The position numbers were made by a program, and so were the translations under genes. The notes beneath the pieces were generated by a model. It saw nothing but the letters and a program-made list of their open reading frames with translations, was not told the DNA's origin and ran no database searches. A stretch of 64,000 nucleotides of DNA from UMGS1889 sp964540575 (GTDB lineage: Bacteria > Bacillota > Clostridia > Oscillospirales > Ruminococcaceae), in the NCBI GenBank assembly GCA_964540575.1, contig CAZINI010000003.1, positions 65,483 to 129,482 of the forward strand, in the 5' to 3' direction. Positions 1 through 7,603 of this stretch are shown piece by piece. Each line of letters begins with the position of its first letter. Position 1 is the stretch's first letter.

Positions 1-399
1 GCACTGTTTCTAAAAAGTCTGAAAATACGTCCCGAACAGGTGCAGGATTTCTACCCGACTCCGGGAACGATTTCCACTTGTATGTTCTATACGGGGCTTG
101 ACCCCTACACAATGGAGAAGGTGTTCGTTCCGAAAACTGCCGAGGAAAAGGCAATGCAGAGAGCACTTCTGCAATATTTCAAGCCCGAGAACAAGAGAAA
201 GGTCATCGAAGCACTGAAACGTGCGGGGAGAACAGACCTTATCGGATATGGTAAGGACTGTTTAGTTCAGCCCGATAAGGCATATACCGCTGAACAAAAC
301 GCAAAGAATAAACGAAACGTTAAGGATAATAACAGAAAATGGCAGGAACAAAAAGGAAAAGCAAACAAAATAAAAAGAAATTCTCGTGGGAAACGCTAA
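1..399 (+). CDS. YgiQ family radical SAM protein, C-terminal part (5' end outside window)
   Basis: The frame is open from base 1, so only the last 132 residues are seen; a GTG at 40 is internal. The tail contains YPTPGTISTCMFYTGLDP and a following EKAMQRALLQY...IGYGKDCLV stretch, which match the conserved end of the YgiQ/UPF0313 radical SAM family. The catalytic SAM domain with its CxxxCxxC cluster lies upstream of the window. The last 35 or so residues are rich in Lys, Asn and Arg and look like a disordered basic tail. The 3' end overlaps the next gene by 61 bases in another frame. The substrate of YgiQ proteins is not established. Confidence 0.9.
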   Translation, partial: ALFLKSLKIRPEQVQDFYPTPGTISTCMFYTGLDPYTMEKVFVPKTAEEKAMQRALLQYFKPENKRKVIEALKRAGRTDLIGYGKDCLVQPDKAYTAEQNAKNKRNVKDNNRKWQEQKGKANKIKRNSRGKR

Positions 400-1337
400 A
401 AAAGCTTCCGACAGCACTTGCTGTCCTGTTGCTGGCTGCGGTTTTTGTCCTTGGTGTGCTCCACGAAATGGGAAAGATAGACCTGTCGAAGTATTTCGGC
501 GGTCAGGCTGTTTCGGAAACGGTACAGGTTCCCGAGGGCTATGAAAACGCCGAGGGAAAGGTCCATTTCATTGATGTAGGTCAGGGCGACAGTATTTTCA
601 TCGAAACTTCGGGAAAAACTATCCTCATAGATGCAGGCGAGCGGGAATACGGCGAAAAGGTGACCGAGTACATTTCGGCTCTGGGCGTCAGCAAAATCGA
701 CATTGTTATCGGCACTCACCCCCATTCCGACCATATCGGAGGGCTGCCGAAGGTGCTGGAAAGCCTTGATATAGGTATGGTCATTCTGCCCAAGCTGCCA
801 ACCGAAATGGTTCCCGCCACCAAAACTTATGAGCAGCTGCTGACTGTCATTGCCAACAAGCAGATTCGCACTGTAATGGCGGCTGACGATCTTCGCTTTG
901 AATGGTCGGACAGCTCGGGGGGCAAGCTGACCTTCGAGATACTTGGCCCGCTTTCCGATAAATACACCGACCTCAACAACTTTTCGGTGGTTTCAAAGCT
1001 GACGTACAAGGACGTGTCCTTCCTGCTTACGGGCGATGCTGAAAAGGCAGCCGAGGAGGATATGCTCTATTATGACAAGGACGTTTCGGCAACTGTCCTA
1101 AAAATGGGACACCACGGAAGCTCGGGTGCGAGTTCGGCAGCGTTCCTTCGGGAGGTTTCGCCGTTGGCTGCCGTCATTCAGTGCGGCGAAGGCAATTCAT
1201 ACGGTCACCCGCATGACGAGGCTCTCAAACGCATCGGCAAGTACACCGAGCGTATCTACCGCACCGATGAGCGGGGCACGGTCGTTGTCTACACCGATGG
1301 TGCAACAGCCGTTGCGTCCTTTGAAAGGGCGGCTTGA
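339..1337 (+). CDS. Secreted or membrane-anchored metallo-beta-lactamase-fold hydrolase, ComEC/Rec2 C-terminal type
   Basis: A 332-residue protein with a basic N-terminus, one hydrophobic segment at about residues 25-43, and then a metallo-beta-lactamase domain. The metal-binding motif is THPHSDHIGG; later LTGDAE and GHHGSS also match the free-standing relatives of the ComEC/Rec2 competence nuclease domain. The anchor suggests the enzyme works outside the membrane, probably on nucleic acid or a phosphoester; the substrate is unknown. The start at 339 lies inside the end of the radical SAM gene, with AAGGA about 12 bases upstream. A DUF3006 gene follows, a pairing often seen with this hydrolase family. 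Confidence 0.85.
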   Translation: MAGTKRKSKQNKKKFSWETLKKLPTALAVLLLAAVFVLGVLHEMGKIDLSKYFGGQAVSETVQVPEGYENAEGKVHFIDVGQGDSIFIETSGKTILIDAGEREYGEKVTEYISALGVSKIDIVIGTHPHSDHIGGLPKVLESLDIGMVILPKLPTEMVPATKTYEQLLTVIANKQIRTVMAADDLRFEWSDSSGGKLTFEILGPLSDKYTDLNNFSVVSKLTYKDVSFLLTGDAEKAAEEDMLYYDKDVSATVLKMGHHGSSGASSAAFLREVSPLAAVIQCGEGNSYGHPHDEALKRIGKYTERIYRTDERGTVVVYTDGATAVASFERAA

Positions 1338-1624
1338 AATTTTCTGTATTTTTTTGAAATTTACTTTTGTGACAGCCGAAAAAAGGCGGTTTTCCGTTTC
1401 TTTTGTGATAGCTGCAGCTGCTGTTTTTTCTCCCCGGGTATAGTGTTAGTCGTGCCTTTGCACTTCGGGGGACAGTTTGTGTTACGGCGTCTGCCGCTGA
1501 TGTGTGGATTGTCGTTCTGTTCGGCGACGATACAATGTAACGGTTTTGCTAAAGGCTGAGGCTTACATAGAAGGTTTGATTTCAATAGAAAGTAAATCTC
1601 CAAAAAAGAAAAGGAGGGATAACG

Positions 1625-1837
1625 ATGCTTGTTGTGGAAAAAATAGAGGGAAATGTTGTTACGATAGAGGATGGTAATAACCATTTCAATTTAAATAAAA
1701 CAGAAATTTCCTTTTCTATTAAGGAAGGTGACGTTATTCAATTAATAAATGGTGAATATTTCCCCGACAAGGCAACAACAGAGGAACGCAAACGTCGGCT
1801 TGCCGATTTGCAGAACAGCTTGTTTTGCGGCAAATAG
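1625..1837 (+). CDS. DUF3006 domain protein
   Basis: A 70-residue protein beginning MLVVEKIEGNVVTIEDG, the typical opening of DUF3006 proteins, which are small predicted beta-rich proteins without a known activity. The ATG is well placed behind AAGGAGGG. The gene follows the metallo-beta-lactamase-fold hydrolase after 287 bases of non-coding DNA, which hold no clear terminator or structured element. DUF3006 genes commonly sit beside ComEC-like hydrolases, so a shared role is plausible but unproven. Confidence 0.8.
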   Translation: MLVVEKIEGNVVTIEDGNNHFNLNKTEISFSIKEGDVIQLINGEYFPDKATTEERKRRLADLQNSLFCGK

Positions 1838-1869
1838 TACGGATTTTTATTTGAAAGGACTTGAAATAT

Positions 1870-2742
1870 ATGAATGGTTCAATGTTTAAGGAGCTTAACA
1901 GCAGGCTGGGCAGCTTGTCGAAGGGGCATAAGCGTATTGCGGAATACATTCTGGAGCATTACGACAAGGCTGCTTTTATGACTGCCGCTAAGCTTGGCAA
2001 TATCGTTGGGGTCAGTGAATCAACGGTTGTCAGATTTGCTACCGAAATGGGCTACGAGGGCTATCCCGAAATGCAGAAGGCTCTCAGGGAGTTCACGACC
2101 AATCGCCTTACGAATGTTCAGAGAATTGACGTTATGAGCGACCAGATAGGCGAGGACGATCTGTACGAAACTGTCCTCAATATGGATATTGACAAGATTC
2201 GCCGCACCCTTGAAGAGGGGGACAAGGAAGAGTTTTACCATACGGTTGACCACCTTGTGAACGCAAAGAATATATATATCATCGGTTCACGTTCGGCGGC
2301 GGTGCTTGCTCGTTTTCTGAACTTCTATTTCAATGTTATTTTCGATAATGTAAGACTTATCCATACCACCAGTACCAGTGAAATGTTTGAGCAGATACTA
2401 CATATTGGAGAGGGGGATATTATGATAGGTATCAGCTTCCCTCGATATTCAAAGCATACGGTAAAAGCGTTCAAGTACGCTTCTTCGAGAGGTGCAACGG
2501 TCATAGCTATCACCGACTCAAAGACCTCTCCTTTGGCGGCATATGCGAACCATATGTTGCTTGCCAGAAGTGATATGGCGTCCTTTGCCGACTCGCTGGT
2601 CGCACCGCTGAGCGTCATAAATGCACTGATAGTGGCGGTCGGCGTAAAGAAAAGGGACTATGTTGCCGAGAACTTTGAACGCCTTGAACAGATTTACGAT
2701 GAATATGAGGTCTATGAAACCTCCGACGATCAGGATTATTGA
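1870..2742 (+). CDS. MurR/RpiR family transcriptional regulator
   Basis: A 290-residue regulator with an N-terminal helix-turn-helix domain of the RpiR type (about residues 1-75, including VGVSESTVVRFATEMGYEGYPE) and a C-terminal SIS sugar-phosphate-binding domain (about 105-270, with IYIIGSRSAA and the later ATVIAITDSKTSPLA). Members sense a phosphosugar and control sugar or amino-sugar genes. An upstream in-frame TTG at 1861 is too near the GAAAGGA at 1852, so the ATG at 1870 is preferred. It is followed after 16 bases by the flavoprotein gene. The regulated sugar cannot be told from the context. Confidence 0.88.
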   Translation: MNGSMFKELNSRLGSLSKGHKRIAEYILEHYDKAAFMTAAKLGNIVGVSESTVVRFATEMGYEGYPEMQKALREFTTNRLTNVQRIDVMSDQIGEDDLYETVLNMDIDKIRRTLEEGDKEEFYHTVDHLVNAKNIYIIGSRSAAVLARFLNFYFNVIFDNVRLIHTTSTSEMFEQILHIGEGDIMIGISFPRYSKHTVKAFKYASSRGATVIAITDSKTSPLAAYANHMLLARSDMASFADSLVAPLSVINALIVAVGVKKRDYVAENFERLEQIYDEYEVYETSDDQDY

Positions 2743-2758
2743 CAGGAATTTACAATAA

Positions 2759-3997
2759 ATGAAATATGATGTTATTATTATTGGCGGTGGTCCGGCGGGC
2801 ATAATGGCTGCTCTGACCGCTGCCGATTATGGAAAAAATATCCTTATTCTGGAAAAAAGAGAGCGTCTTGGACGCAAGCTTCTTATCACGGGAAAGGGAA
2901 GATGCAACCTTACGAACAACTGCACCTCCGAAGATTTCTTTGCAAACGTCCCCGTCAATCCGAGATTTTTATATAGTGCTTACTCACAGTTTTCGGCACA
3001 GGATACTATGGCATTTTTTGAGGATCTCGGGGTCAAACTTAAGACGGAAAGAGGGAATCGAGTGTTCCCCGTAACCGATAAGGCGATGACTGTTGTGGAT
3101 GCTCTTGTAAATGCTGTAAAGTTGAAAACCATTACAGTAAAAAATCTAGAAGTGCATTCCTTGATTTTTGAGGATGGAAAGGTTGTCGGCGTAAACACCG
3201 AAAATACGACATTTTTTGCAGACAGCATTTGCGTTACAACAGGTGGCAAGTCTTATCCCTTGACAGGCTCTACGGGCGACGGATACAAATTTGCTGCTTC
3301 GGCGGGGCATAAAATAGTACTTCCGAAGCCTTCACTTGTGCCTATTGTAACCGAGGAAAGGTGGGCATCGGAGGCGATGGGACTTTCACTAAGAAACTGT
3401 ACCCTTACGCTGACCGATACTAAGAAGAACAAGCAGCTGTTCAGTGAAATGGGGGAACTGCTTTTCACTCACTTTGGTCTGTCGGGACCGCTGGTGCTGT
3501 CCGCCAGCAGTCATATCCGAGAGCCTGAACGGGACAGATATTTGCTGGAAATTGATCTTAAGCCCGCACTTGATTTTCAGACGCTTGACAACAGGCTGCA
3601 AAAGGATTTTTCAGGAAACATTAATAAAAAATTTGTGAACTCGTTGGACAAACTGCTGCCTGCAAAGATAATCCCGCTTGTTGTTCGGCTTTCGGGTATA
3701 TCGGGAGATAAAAAGGTAAATCAGATAACCCGTGAGGAACGGCACAGGCTTGTATCTGTTCTGAAAGCGTTCCCGCTGCATTTCAGGGAATTTCGGCCTA
3801 TTGAGGAGGCTATAATCACCAGCGGCGGCGTTTGTGTTTCGGAGATATATCCGAAAACTATGGAATCAAAGCTGTGCAGTGGGCTGTATTTTGCGGGAGA
3901 GGTCATAGACGTTGACGCATATACAGGCGGATTTAATCTGCAAATAGCGTTTTCTACGGGATATGCTGCCGGTACAGCTATGGGCGAGAAGTATTAG
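2759..3997 (+). CDS. YhiN/HI0933 family FAD-dependent oxidoreductase
   Basis: A 412-residue flavoprotein. The N-terminus holds the dinucleotide-binding motif IIIGGGPAGIMAA (residues 5-17), followed by GRKLLITGKGRCNLTNN, the signature of the HI0933/YhiN family. TGGKSYPLTGSTGDGY sits in the middle and GGVCVSEI and GLYFAGEVIDVDAYTGG near the end, all family hallmarks. The protein is full length and cytoplasmic. The natural substrate is unknown; some members are annotated as aminoacetone oxidase-like. The ATG follows AGGAA with close spacing to the regulator gene, so the two may be co-transcribed. Confidence 0.9.
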   Translation: MKYDVIIIGGGPAGIMAALTAADYGKNILILEKRERLGRKLLITGKGRCNLTNNCTSEDFFANVPVNPRFLYSAYSQFSAQDTMAFFEDLGVKLKTERGNRVFPVTDKAMTVVDALVNAVKLKTITVKNLEVHSLIFEDGKVVGVNTENTTFFADSICVTTGGKSYPLTGSTGDGYKFAASAGHKIVLPKPSLVPIVTEERWASEAMGLSLRNCTLTLTDTKKNKQLFSEMGELLFTHFGLSGPLVLSASSHIREPERDRYLLEIDLKPALDFQTLDNRLQKDFSGNINKKFVNSLDKLLPAKIIPLVVRLSGISGDKKVNQITREERHRLVSVLKAFPLHFREFRPIEEAIITSGGVCVSEIYPKTMESKLCSGLYFAGEVIDVDAYTGGFNLQIAFSTGYAAGTAMGEKY

Positions 3998-4069
3998 GCA
4001 GACTATATCCATATCAATATATGGTACCTATATTAAACTAAAATATCTATATATAGGAGGAATAAGAAT

Positions 4070-4765
4070 ATGCCGATAAATATTGCTGTGGACGGACCTG
4101 CGGGAGCGGGCAAAAGCTCGATAGCAAAGCGGGTATCCGCCGATTTACAGATAATATATGTGGACACGGGGGCTATGTACCGAACGATCGCTCTTTATGT
4201 TCTCCGAAAAGGGGTCGATCCCCATAATAAGGAGGCTGTCGTTCCGCTGCTTTCGGAAATTACCGTTGAACCGAGGTTTATAAACGGCGAACAGCGTGTT
4301 TTTCTGAACGGCGAGGACGTTTCCGGGCTTATCCGCACCGAGGAGGTATCTATGGCGACCTCCGCTGTGTCTGCTATCCCCGAAGTAAGGGCGTTTCTGC
4401 TGGGTTTGCAGCGGAAGATAGCTGCGGAAAACAACGTTATTATGGACGGCAGGGATATTGGAACGGTGGTGCTGCCCGATGCTCAGCTTAAGATATTCCT
4501 GACCGCTTCCGATACTGCCCGTGCAAATCGTCGTTACAAGGAGCTTGTGGAGCGTGAGGGAGATGCCGCTCCGTCCCTTGACGAGGTGCTTCGTCTTGTC
4601 AGGGAACGTGATCTTCAGGATTCGGGACGGGAAACTTCTCCCCTTAAAATGGCTGATGATGCCGTGCTTGCGGACACCTCCGAGCTGGATTTCGAGCAGT
4701 CTGTGGAGCTTGTGAAGCGTCTTATCCGAAGCAGGACGGGATTATCGGGAGGAGAATGTGTATGA
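4070..4765 (+). CDS. cmk: Cytidylate kinase
   Basis: A 231-residue P-loop kinase that phosphorylates CMP and dCMP with ATP in pyrimidine nucleotide recycling. Visible are the Walker A loop GPAGAGKSS (residues 9-17), the DTGAMYRTIAL substrate-binding segment, MDGRDIGTVVLPDA, and the LID region with the RERDLQDSGRE arginines. Length is normal for the family. AGGAGG sits about nine bases before the ATG. The 3' end overlaps the acyltransferase start by four bases, and plsC in turn overlaps ispH-S1, an arrangement common in Clostridia. Confidence 0.97.
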   Translation: MPINIAVDGPAGAGKSSIAKRVSADLQIIYVDTGAMYRTIALYVLRKGVDPHNKEAVVPLLSEITVEPRFINGEQRVFLNGEDVSGLIRTEEVSMATSAVSAIPEVRAFLLGLQRKIAAENNVIMDGRDIGTVVLPDAQLKIFLTASDTARANRRYKELVEREGDAAPSLDEVLRLVRERDLQDSGRETSPLKMADDAVLADTSELDFEQSVELVKRLIRSRTGLSGGECV

Positions 4766-5367
4766 ATATCGTTGTAAGAGTGCTTGCTGAGGGGTTCTAT
4801 CGCATTATGTACGACCTGCATTTTGAGGGGTTGGAAAATATCCCTAAAGGCGGCGGAACTATCTATGCCTCGAACCATAGGAGCTATCACGACCCCGTGT
4901 TTATAACTATGCGTGTTCCGAAAAAATTCAATTATATGGCTAAAGAGGAGCTTTTCAAGAATAAGCTGTTCGGCGGCTTTATCACTATGCTGGGTGCATT
5001 TCCCATTCAGAGGGGAACGGGTGATATGGCGGCTCTGGACAAGGCGATAGACAAGGTGAAAAGCGGTGAAAATCTCGTTATTTTCCCCGAGGGTACCCGT
5101 TCCTACGACGGAAAGGTGGGAAAGGGCAAGACGGGCGTGGCTCTGGTGGCGGCAAAGGCGGGCGTGGACGTTATCCCCGTCGGCATTTGCTTTGATGGTC
5201 CGAAGTTGAAATTTCGTCAGAAGGTCACGGTGAAGTTCGGCAAGCCCATTTCCGCCGAGCGTCTGCATGTTGAGGGGACGTCCTCGAAGGAACTCAAAGT
5301 TATAAAGAACACCATTATGCAGGCTATCACCGAGCTGGTGGAGGGACCGGCACAGAATGAAGATTGA
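4762..5367 (+). CDS. plsC: 1-acyl-sn-glycerol-3-phosphate acyltransferase
   Basis: A 201-residue PlsC-type acyltransferase that adds the second acyl chain to lysophosphatidic acid at the membrane. The catalytic NHRSYHDP (HX4D) motif is near residue 35, the FPEGTRS glycerol-phosphate-binding motif near 110, and a PVGI segment follows. An ATG at 4756 is also in frame, but GGGAGGAG at 4747-4754 fits the ATG at 4762 better. The gene overlaps cmk by four bases and ispH-S1 by eleven, so translation is probably coupled across the three. Confidence 0.93.
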   Translation: MNIVVRVLAEGFYRIMYDLHFEGLENIPKGGGTIYASNHRSYHDPVFITMRVPKKFNYMAKEELFKNKLFGGFITMLGAFPIQRGTGDMAALDKAIDKVKSGENLVIFPEGTRSYDGKVGKGKTGVALVAAKAGVDVIPVGICFDGPKLKFRQKVTVKFGKPISAERLHVEGTSSKELKVIKNTIMQAITELVEGPAQNED

Positions 5368-7348
5368 GATAAAGACTGCCAAATCGGCAGGGTTCTGCTT
5401 CGGTGTCAGCCGTGCGGCGGAAACGGCGTTCGGTATGGCAGAGCGGGGCGAGAAGGCGGTCACTTTCGGCGAGCTTATCCACAATCCGTCGGTGGTGAAC
5501 GATCTGGCGGACAAGGGGATAGCGGCTGTGGACAGCCTTGACGGTCTTTCGGGAGATGAAACGGTCATTATCCGTTCACACGGTGTTCCACGTTCCGTAT
5601 ATAGTCAGCTGGAAAATTCAGGGATACACTATGTGGACTGTACCTGTCCTTTTGTGGAAAGAATACATAAAATTGCTGCCGAAAAGTCCCGAGAGGGCTA
5701 TGACATTATCATTATGGGAGATAAAGAGCATCCCGAAGTGGTCGGAATATCGGGTTTTTGTGAAAATACACCGTATATTTTTAAAACTTTTGATGAATTA
5801 AGCCTTTTTCTGAAAAATAATTATAAAAAAGTGAAAAAAACACTTGCAATTATGGCACAAACAACGTATAATATAAGTATGTGGGAAAAGTGTACTCAGT
5901 TAGTCCGCCGTATGCAGGAATGCGGCGAGCTTGCAGGAGAGATTTGCGTCTTTAACACCATTTGCAGTGCAACGGCTAACCGTCAGGCTGAAGCGGCAAT
6001 GCTTGCCAAGTCCGCCGACTTGATGATCGTTATCGGCGGCAGACGCAGTTCCAATACTTTGAAGCTTTTCAATATTTGCAGCGGACTTTGCAGTAGATGT
6101 CTGCTGATTGAAAGTGCAGCCGAAATCGATCCGTGCAAGATGAGAAGGCTGATTCCCGTAGATACCGATGCAATTTTTACCATTGGTATCACTGCCGGTG
6201 CTTCAACCCCGGCGTATATTATCAAGGAGGTACAAAGACTAATGAGCGAAATCGTAAAAAATCTGGACGACGACATTAACTTTGAAGAAGCTCTTGAAGC
6301 AAGCTTCAAAAAAATATATACCGGTAACAGGGTGAAAGGATACATAGTGGCTGTCAATAACAACGAAGCCGTTGTTGACGTGGGTACAAAGCATACTGGC
6401 TATGCACCTCTTGCAGAGCTTACAGATGACCCCGCACTCAAGCCTTCGGATATTGTTAAGGTCGGCGATTCCGTTGATTTCATCGTTACTAAGGTTAACG
6501 ATCAGGACGGTGTCGTATATCTGTCCAAGAAGAAGCTTGACGCTAGAGCAGGCTTCGAAGCTATTCTTAAAGCAAAGGAAGACGGAACAATTCTTGACGG
6601 TGTTGTTACAAACGTCGTAAAGGGAGGAGTTCTCGTTCTTTCCGGCGGAGCAAAGGTATTCATTCCTGCTTCTCAGGCTACTGCAAGACGTGACGAACCT
6701 CTCGAGGGACTTCTCAAGAAGAACGTTAAGTTCAAGATTATCGATGTAAACGAGCAGAGAGAAAAGGCTGTCGGCTCTATCAGAGCTGTCCTCAGTGCTG
6801 AAAAGGACGCTGCTAAGGCTAAGTTCTGGGAGAATGTTAAGGTCGGCGATGTATTCAAGGGCGAAGTTAAGTCCATCACCAACTACGGTGCATTCGTTGA
6901 CCTGGGCGGTATCGATGGTATGGTTCATATCTCCGAGCTGTCCTGGAACAGGATCAAGCACCCCTCCGAGGTCGTTAAGGTCGGCGATGTTCTTGAGGTA
7001 TTCGTTAAGGATCTCGATCAGGAAGCTAACAGAATTTCCCTCGGCTATAAGAAGGATTCCGACAATCCTTGGGAAAAATTCAAGAACGAGTATAATGTTG
7101 ACGACGTAGTTAAGGCTAAGGTCGTTTCCATCACTCCTTTCGGTGCATTTGCACAGATCATTCCCGGAATTGACGGTCTTATCCACATTTCCCAGATCGC
7201 TGACAAGAGAGTTACAAACGTCAAGGACGTTCTCGAGATCGGTCAGGAAGTTGAAGCTAAGATTACTGAGATCGACATCGACAAGAAGAGGATCAGCATG
7301 TCTATGAGAGCTCTGCTTGACGGTTCCGAGGAAGCTTCCGAGGAATAA
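5357..7348 (+). CDS. ispH: Fused 4-hydroxy-3-methylbut-2-enyl diphosphate reductase and S1 RNA-binding protein
   Basis: A 663-residue fusion. Residues 1 to about 290 are IspH, the last enzyme of the MEP isoprenoid pathway, with the three iron-sulfur ligands Cys14 (AGFCFGVSRA), Cys97 (CTCPFV) and Cys203 (TICSATANRQ), plus SHGVP, EHPEV and AQTTY. About residues 315-660 hold four S1 repeats; the last two are the most typical (GAFVDLGGIDGMVHISELS and GAFAQIIPGIDGLIHISQI). This fusion is known from many Clostridia, where the S1 half is thought to serve as ribosomal protein S1. AAGGAGG followed by an in-frame ATG at 6242 lies at the domain border and could start a separate S1 protein. Confidence 0.95.
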   Translation: MKIEIKTAKSAGFCFGVSRAAETAFGMAERGEKAVTFGELIHNPSVVNDLADKGIAAVDSLDGLSGDETVIIRSHGVPRSVYSQLENSGIHYVDCTCPFVERIHKIAAEKSREGYDIIIMGDKEHPEVVGISGFCENTPYIFKTFDELSLFLKNNYKKVKKTLAIMAQTTYNISMWEKCTQLVRRMQECGELAGEICVFNTICSATANRQAEAAMLAKSADLMIVIGGRRSSNTLKLFNICSGLCSRCLLIESAAEIDPCKMRRLIPVDTDAIFTIGITAGASTPAYIIKEVQRLMSEIVKNLDDDINFEEALEASFKKIYTGNRVKGYIVAVNNNEAVVDVGTKHTGYAPLAELTDDPALKPSDIVKVGDSVDFIVTKVNDQDGVVYLSKKKLDARAGFEAILKAKEDGTILDGVVTNVVKGGVLVLSGGAKVFIPASQATARRDEPLEGLLKKNVKFKIIDVNEQREKAVGSIRAVLSAEKDAAKAKFWENVKVGDVFKGEVKSITNYGAFVDLGGIDGMVHISELSWNRIKHPSEVVKVGDVLEVFVKDLDQEANRISLGYKKDSDNPWEKFKNEYNVDDVVKAKVVSITPFGAFAQIIPGIDGLIHISQIADKRVTNVKDVLEIGQEVEAKITEIDIDKKRISMSMRALLDGSEEASEE

Positions 7349-7373
7349 TTTTCCGTTAATATTTGATTGATTT

Positions 7374-7412
7374 TCGCCCGTGGCTTCGGCTGCGGGCGTT
7401 TTGTTTTTTGAA
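7374..7412 (+). terminator. Rho-independent terminator after ispH-S1
   Basis: A GC-rich hairpin, CGCCCGTGGC / GCTGCGGGCG with a TTCG loop, is followed by a T-rich run, 26 bases after the ispH-S1 stop codon. It should end the cmk-plsC-ispH transcript. Confidence 0.8.
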
Positions 7413-7454
7413 ATAGTATAACCTGCCGTGTTTTGATACATACTTTATGTATAT

Positions 7455-7575
7455 CACTAAACACCCATTAATCACGGGAATCTCTCGGCGTAAAAAACCA
7501 TATACGCAAAACTCTTTTCAACAGTTTACGCTTTTTACGCCGATTTCTTCTCCGTGATTTAAATGGTGTTTAGTG
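7455..7575 (+). repeat. Long imperfect inverted repeat before the PTS gene
   Basis: Two arms of about 42 bases (7455-7496 and 7532-7575) are near-perfect reverse complements. The left arm opens CACTAAACACC and ends GGCGTAAAAA; the right opens TTTTTACGCC and ends GGTGTTTAGTG. The centre can extend the pairing weakly. The hairpin ends 14 bases before the ribosome binding site of the EIIABC gene. It has no terminal T run, so it is not a simple terminator. It may be a leader RNA structure or a miniature palindromic repeat; no known riboswitch consensus was recognised. Confidence 0.7.
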
Positions 7576-7603
7576 CATTTCAAAATTTCGGGAGGACATT
7601 TCG

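Noticed and set aside
1338..1624. An open frame of about 100 codons between the hydrolase and DUF3006 genes
   Set aside because: The frames on either strand there have no binding site, unlike neighbours in composition, and overlap the real genes' ends; treated as non-coding.
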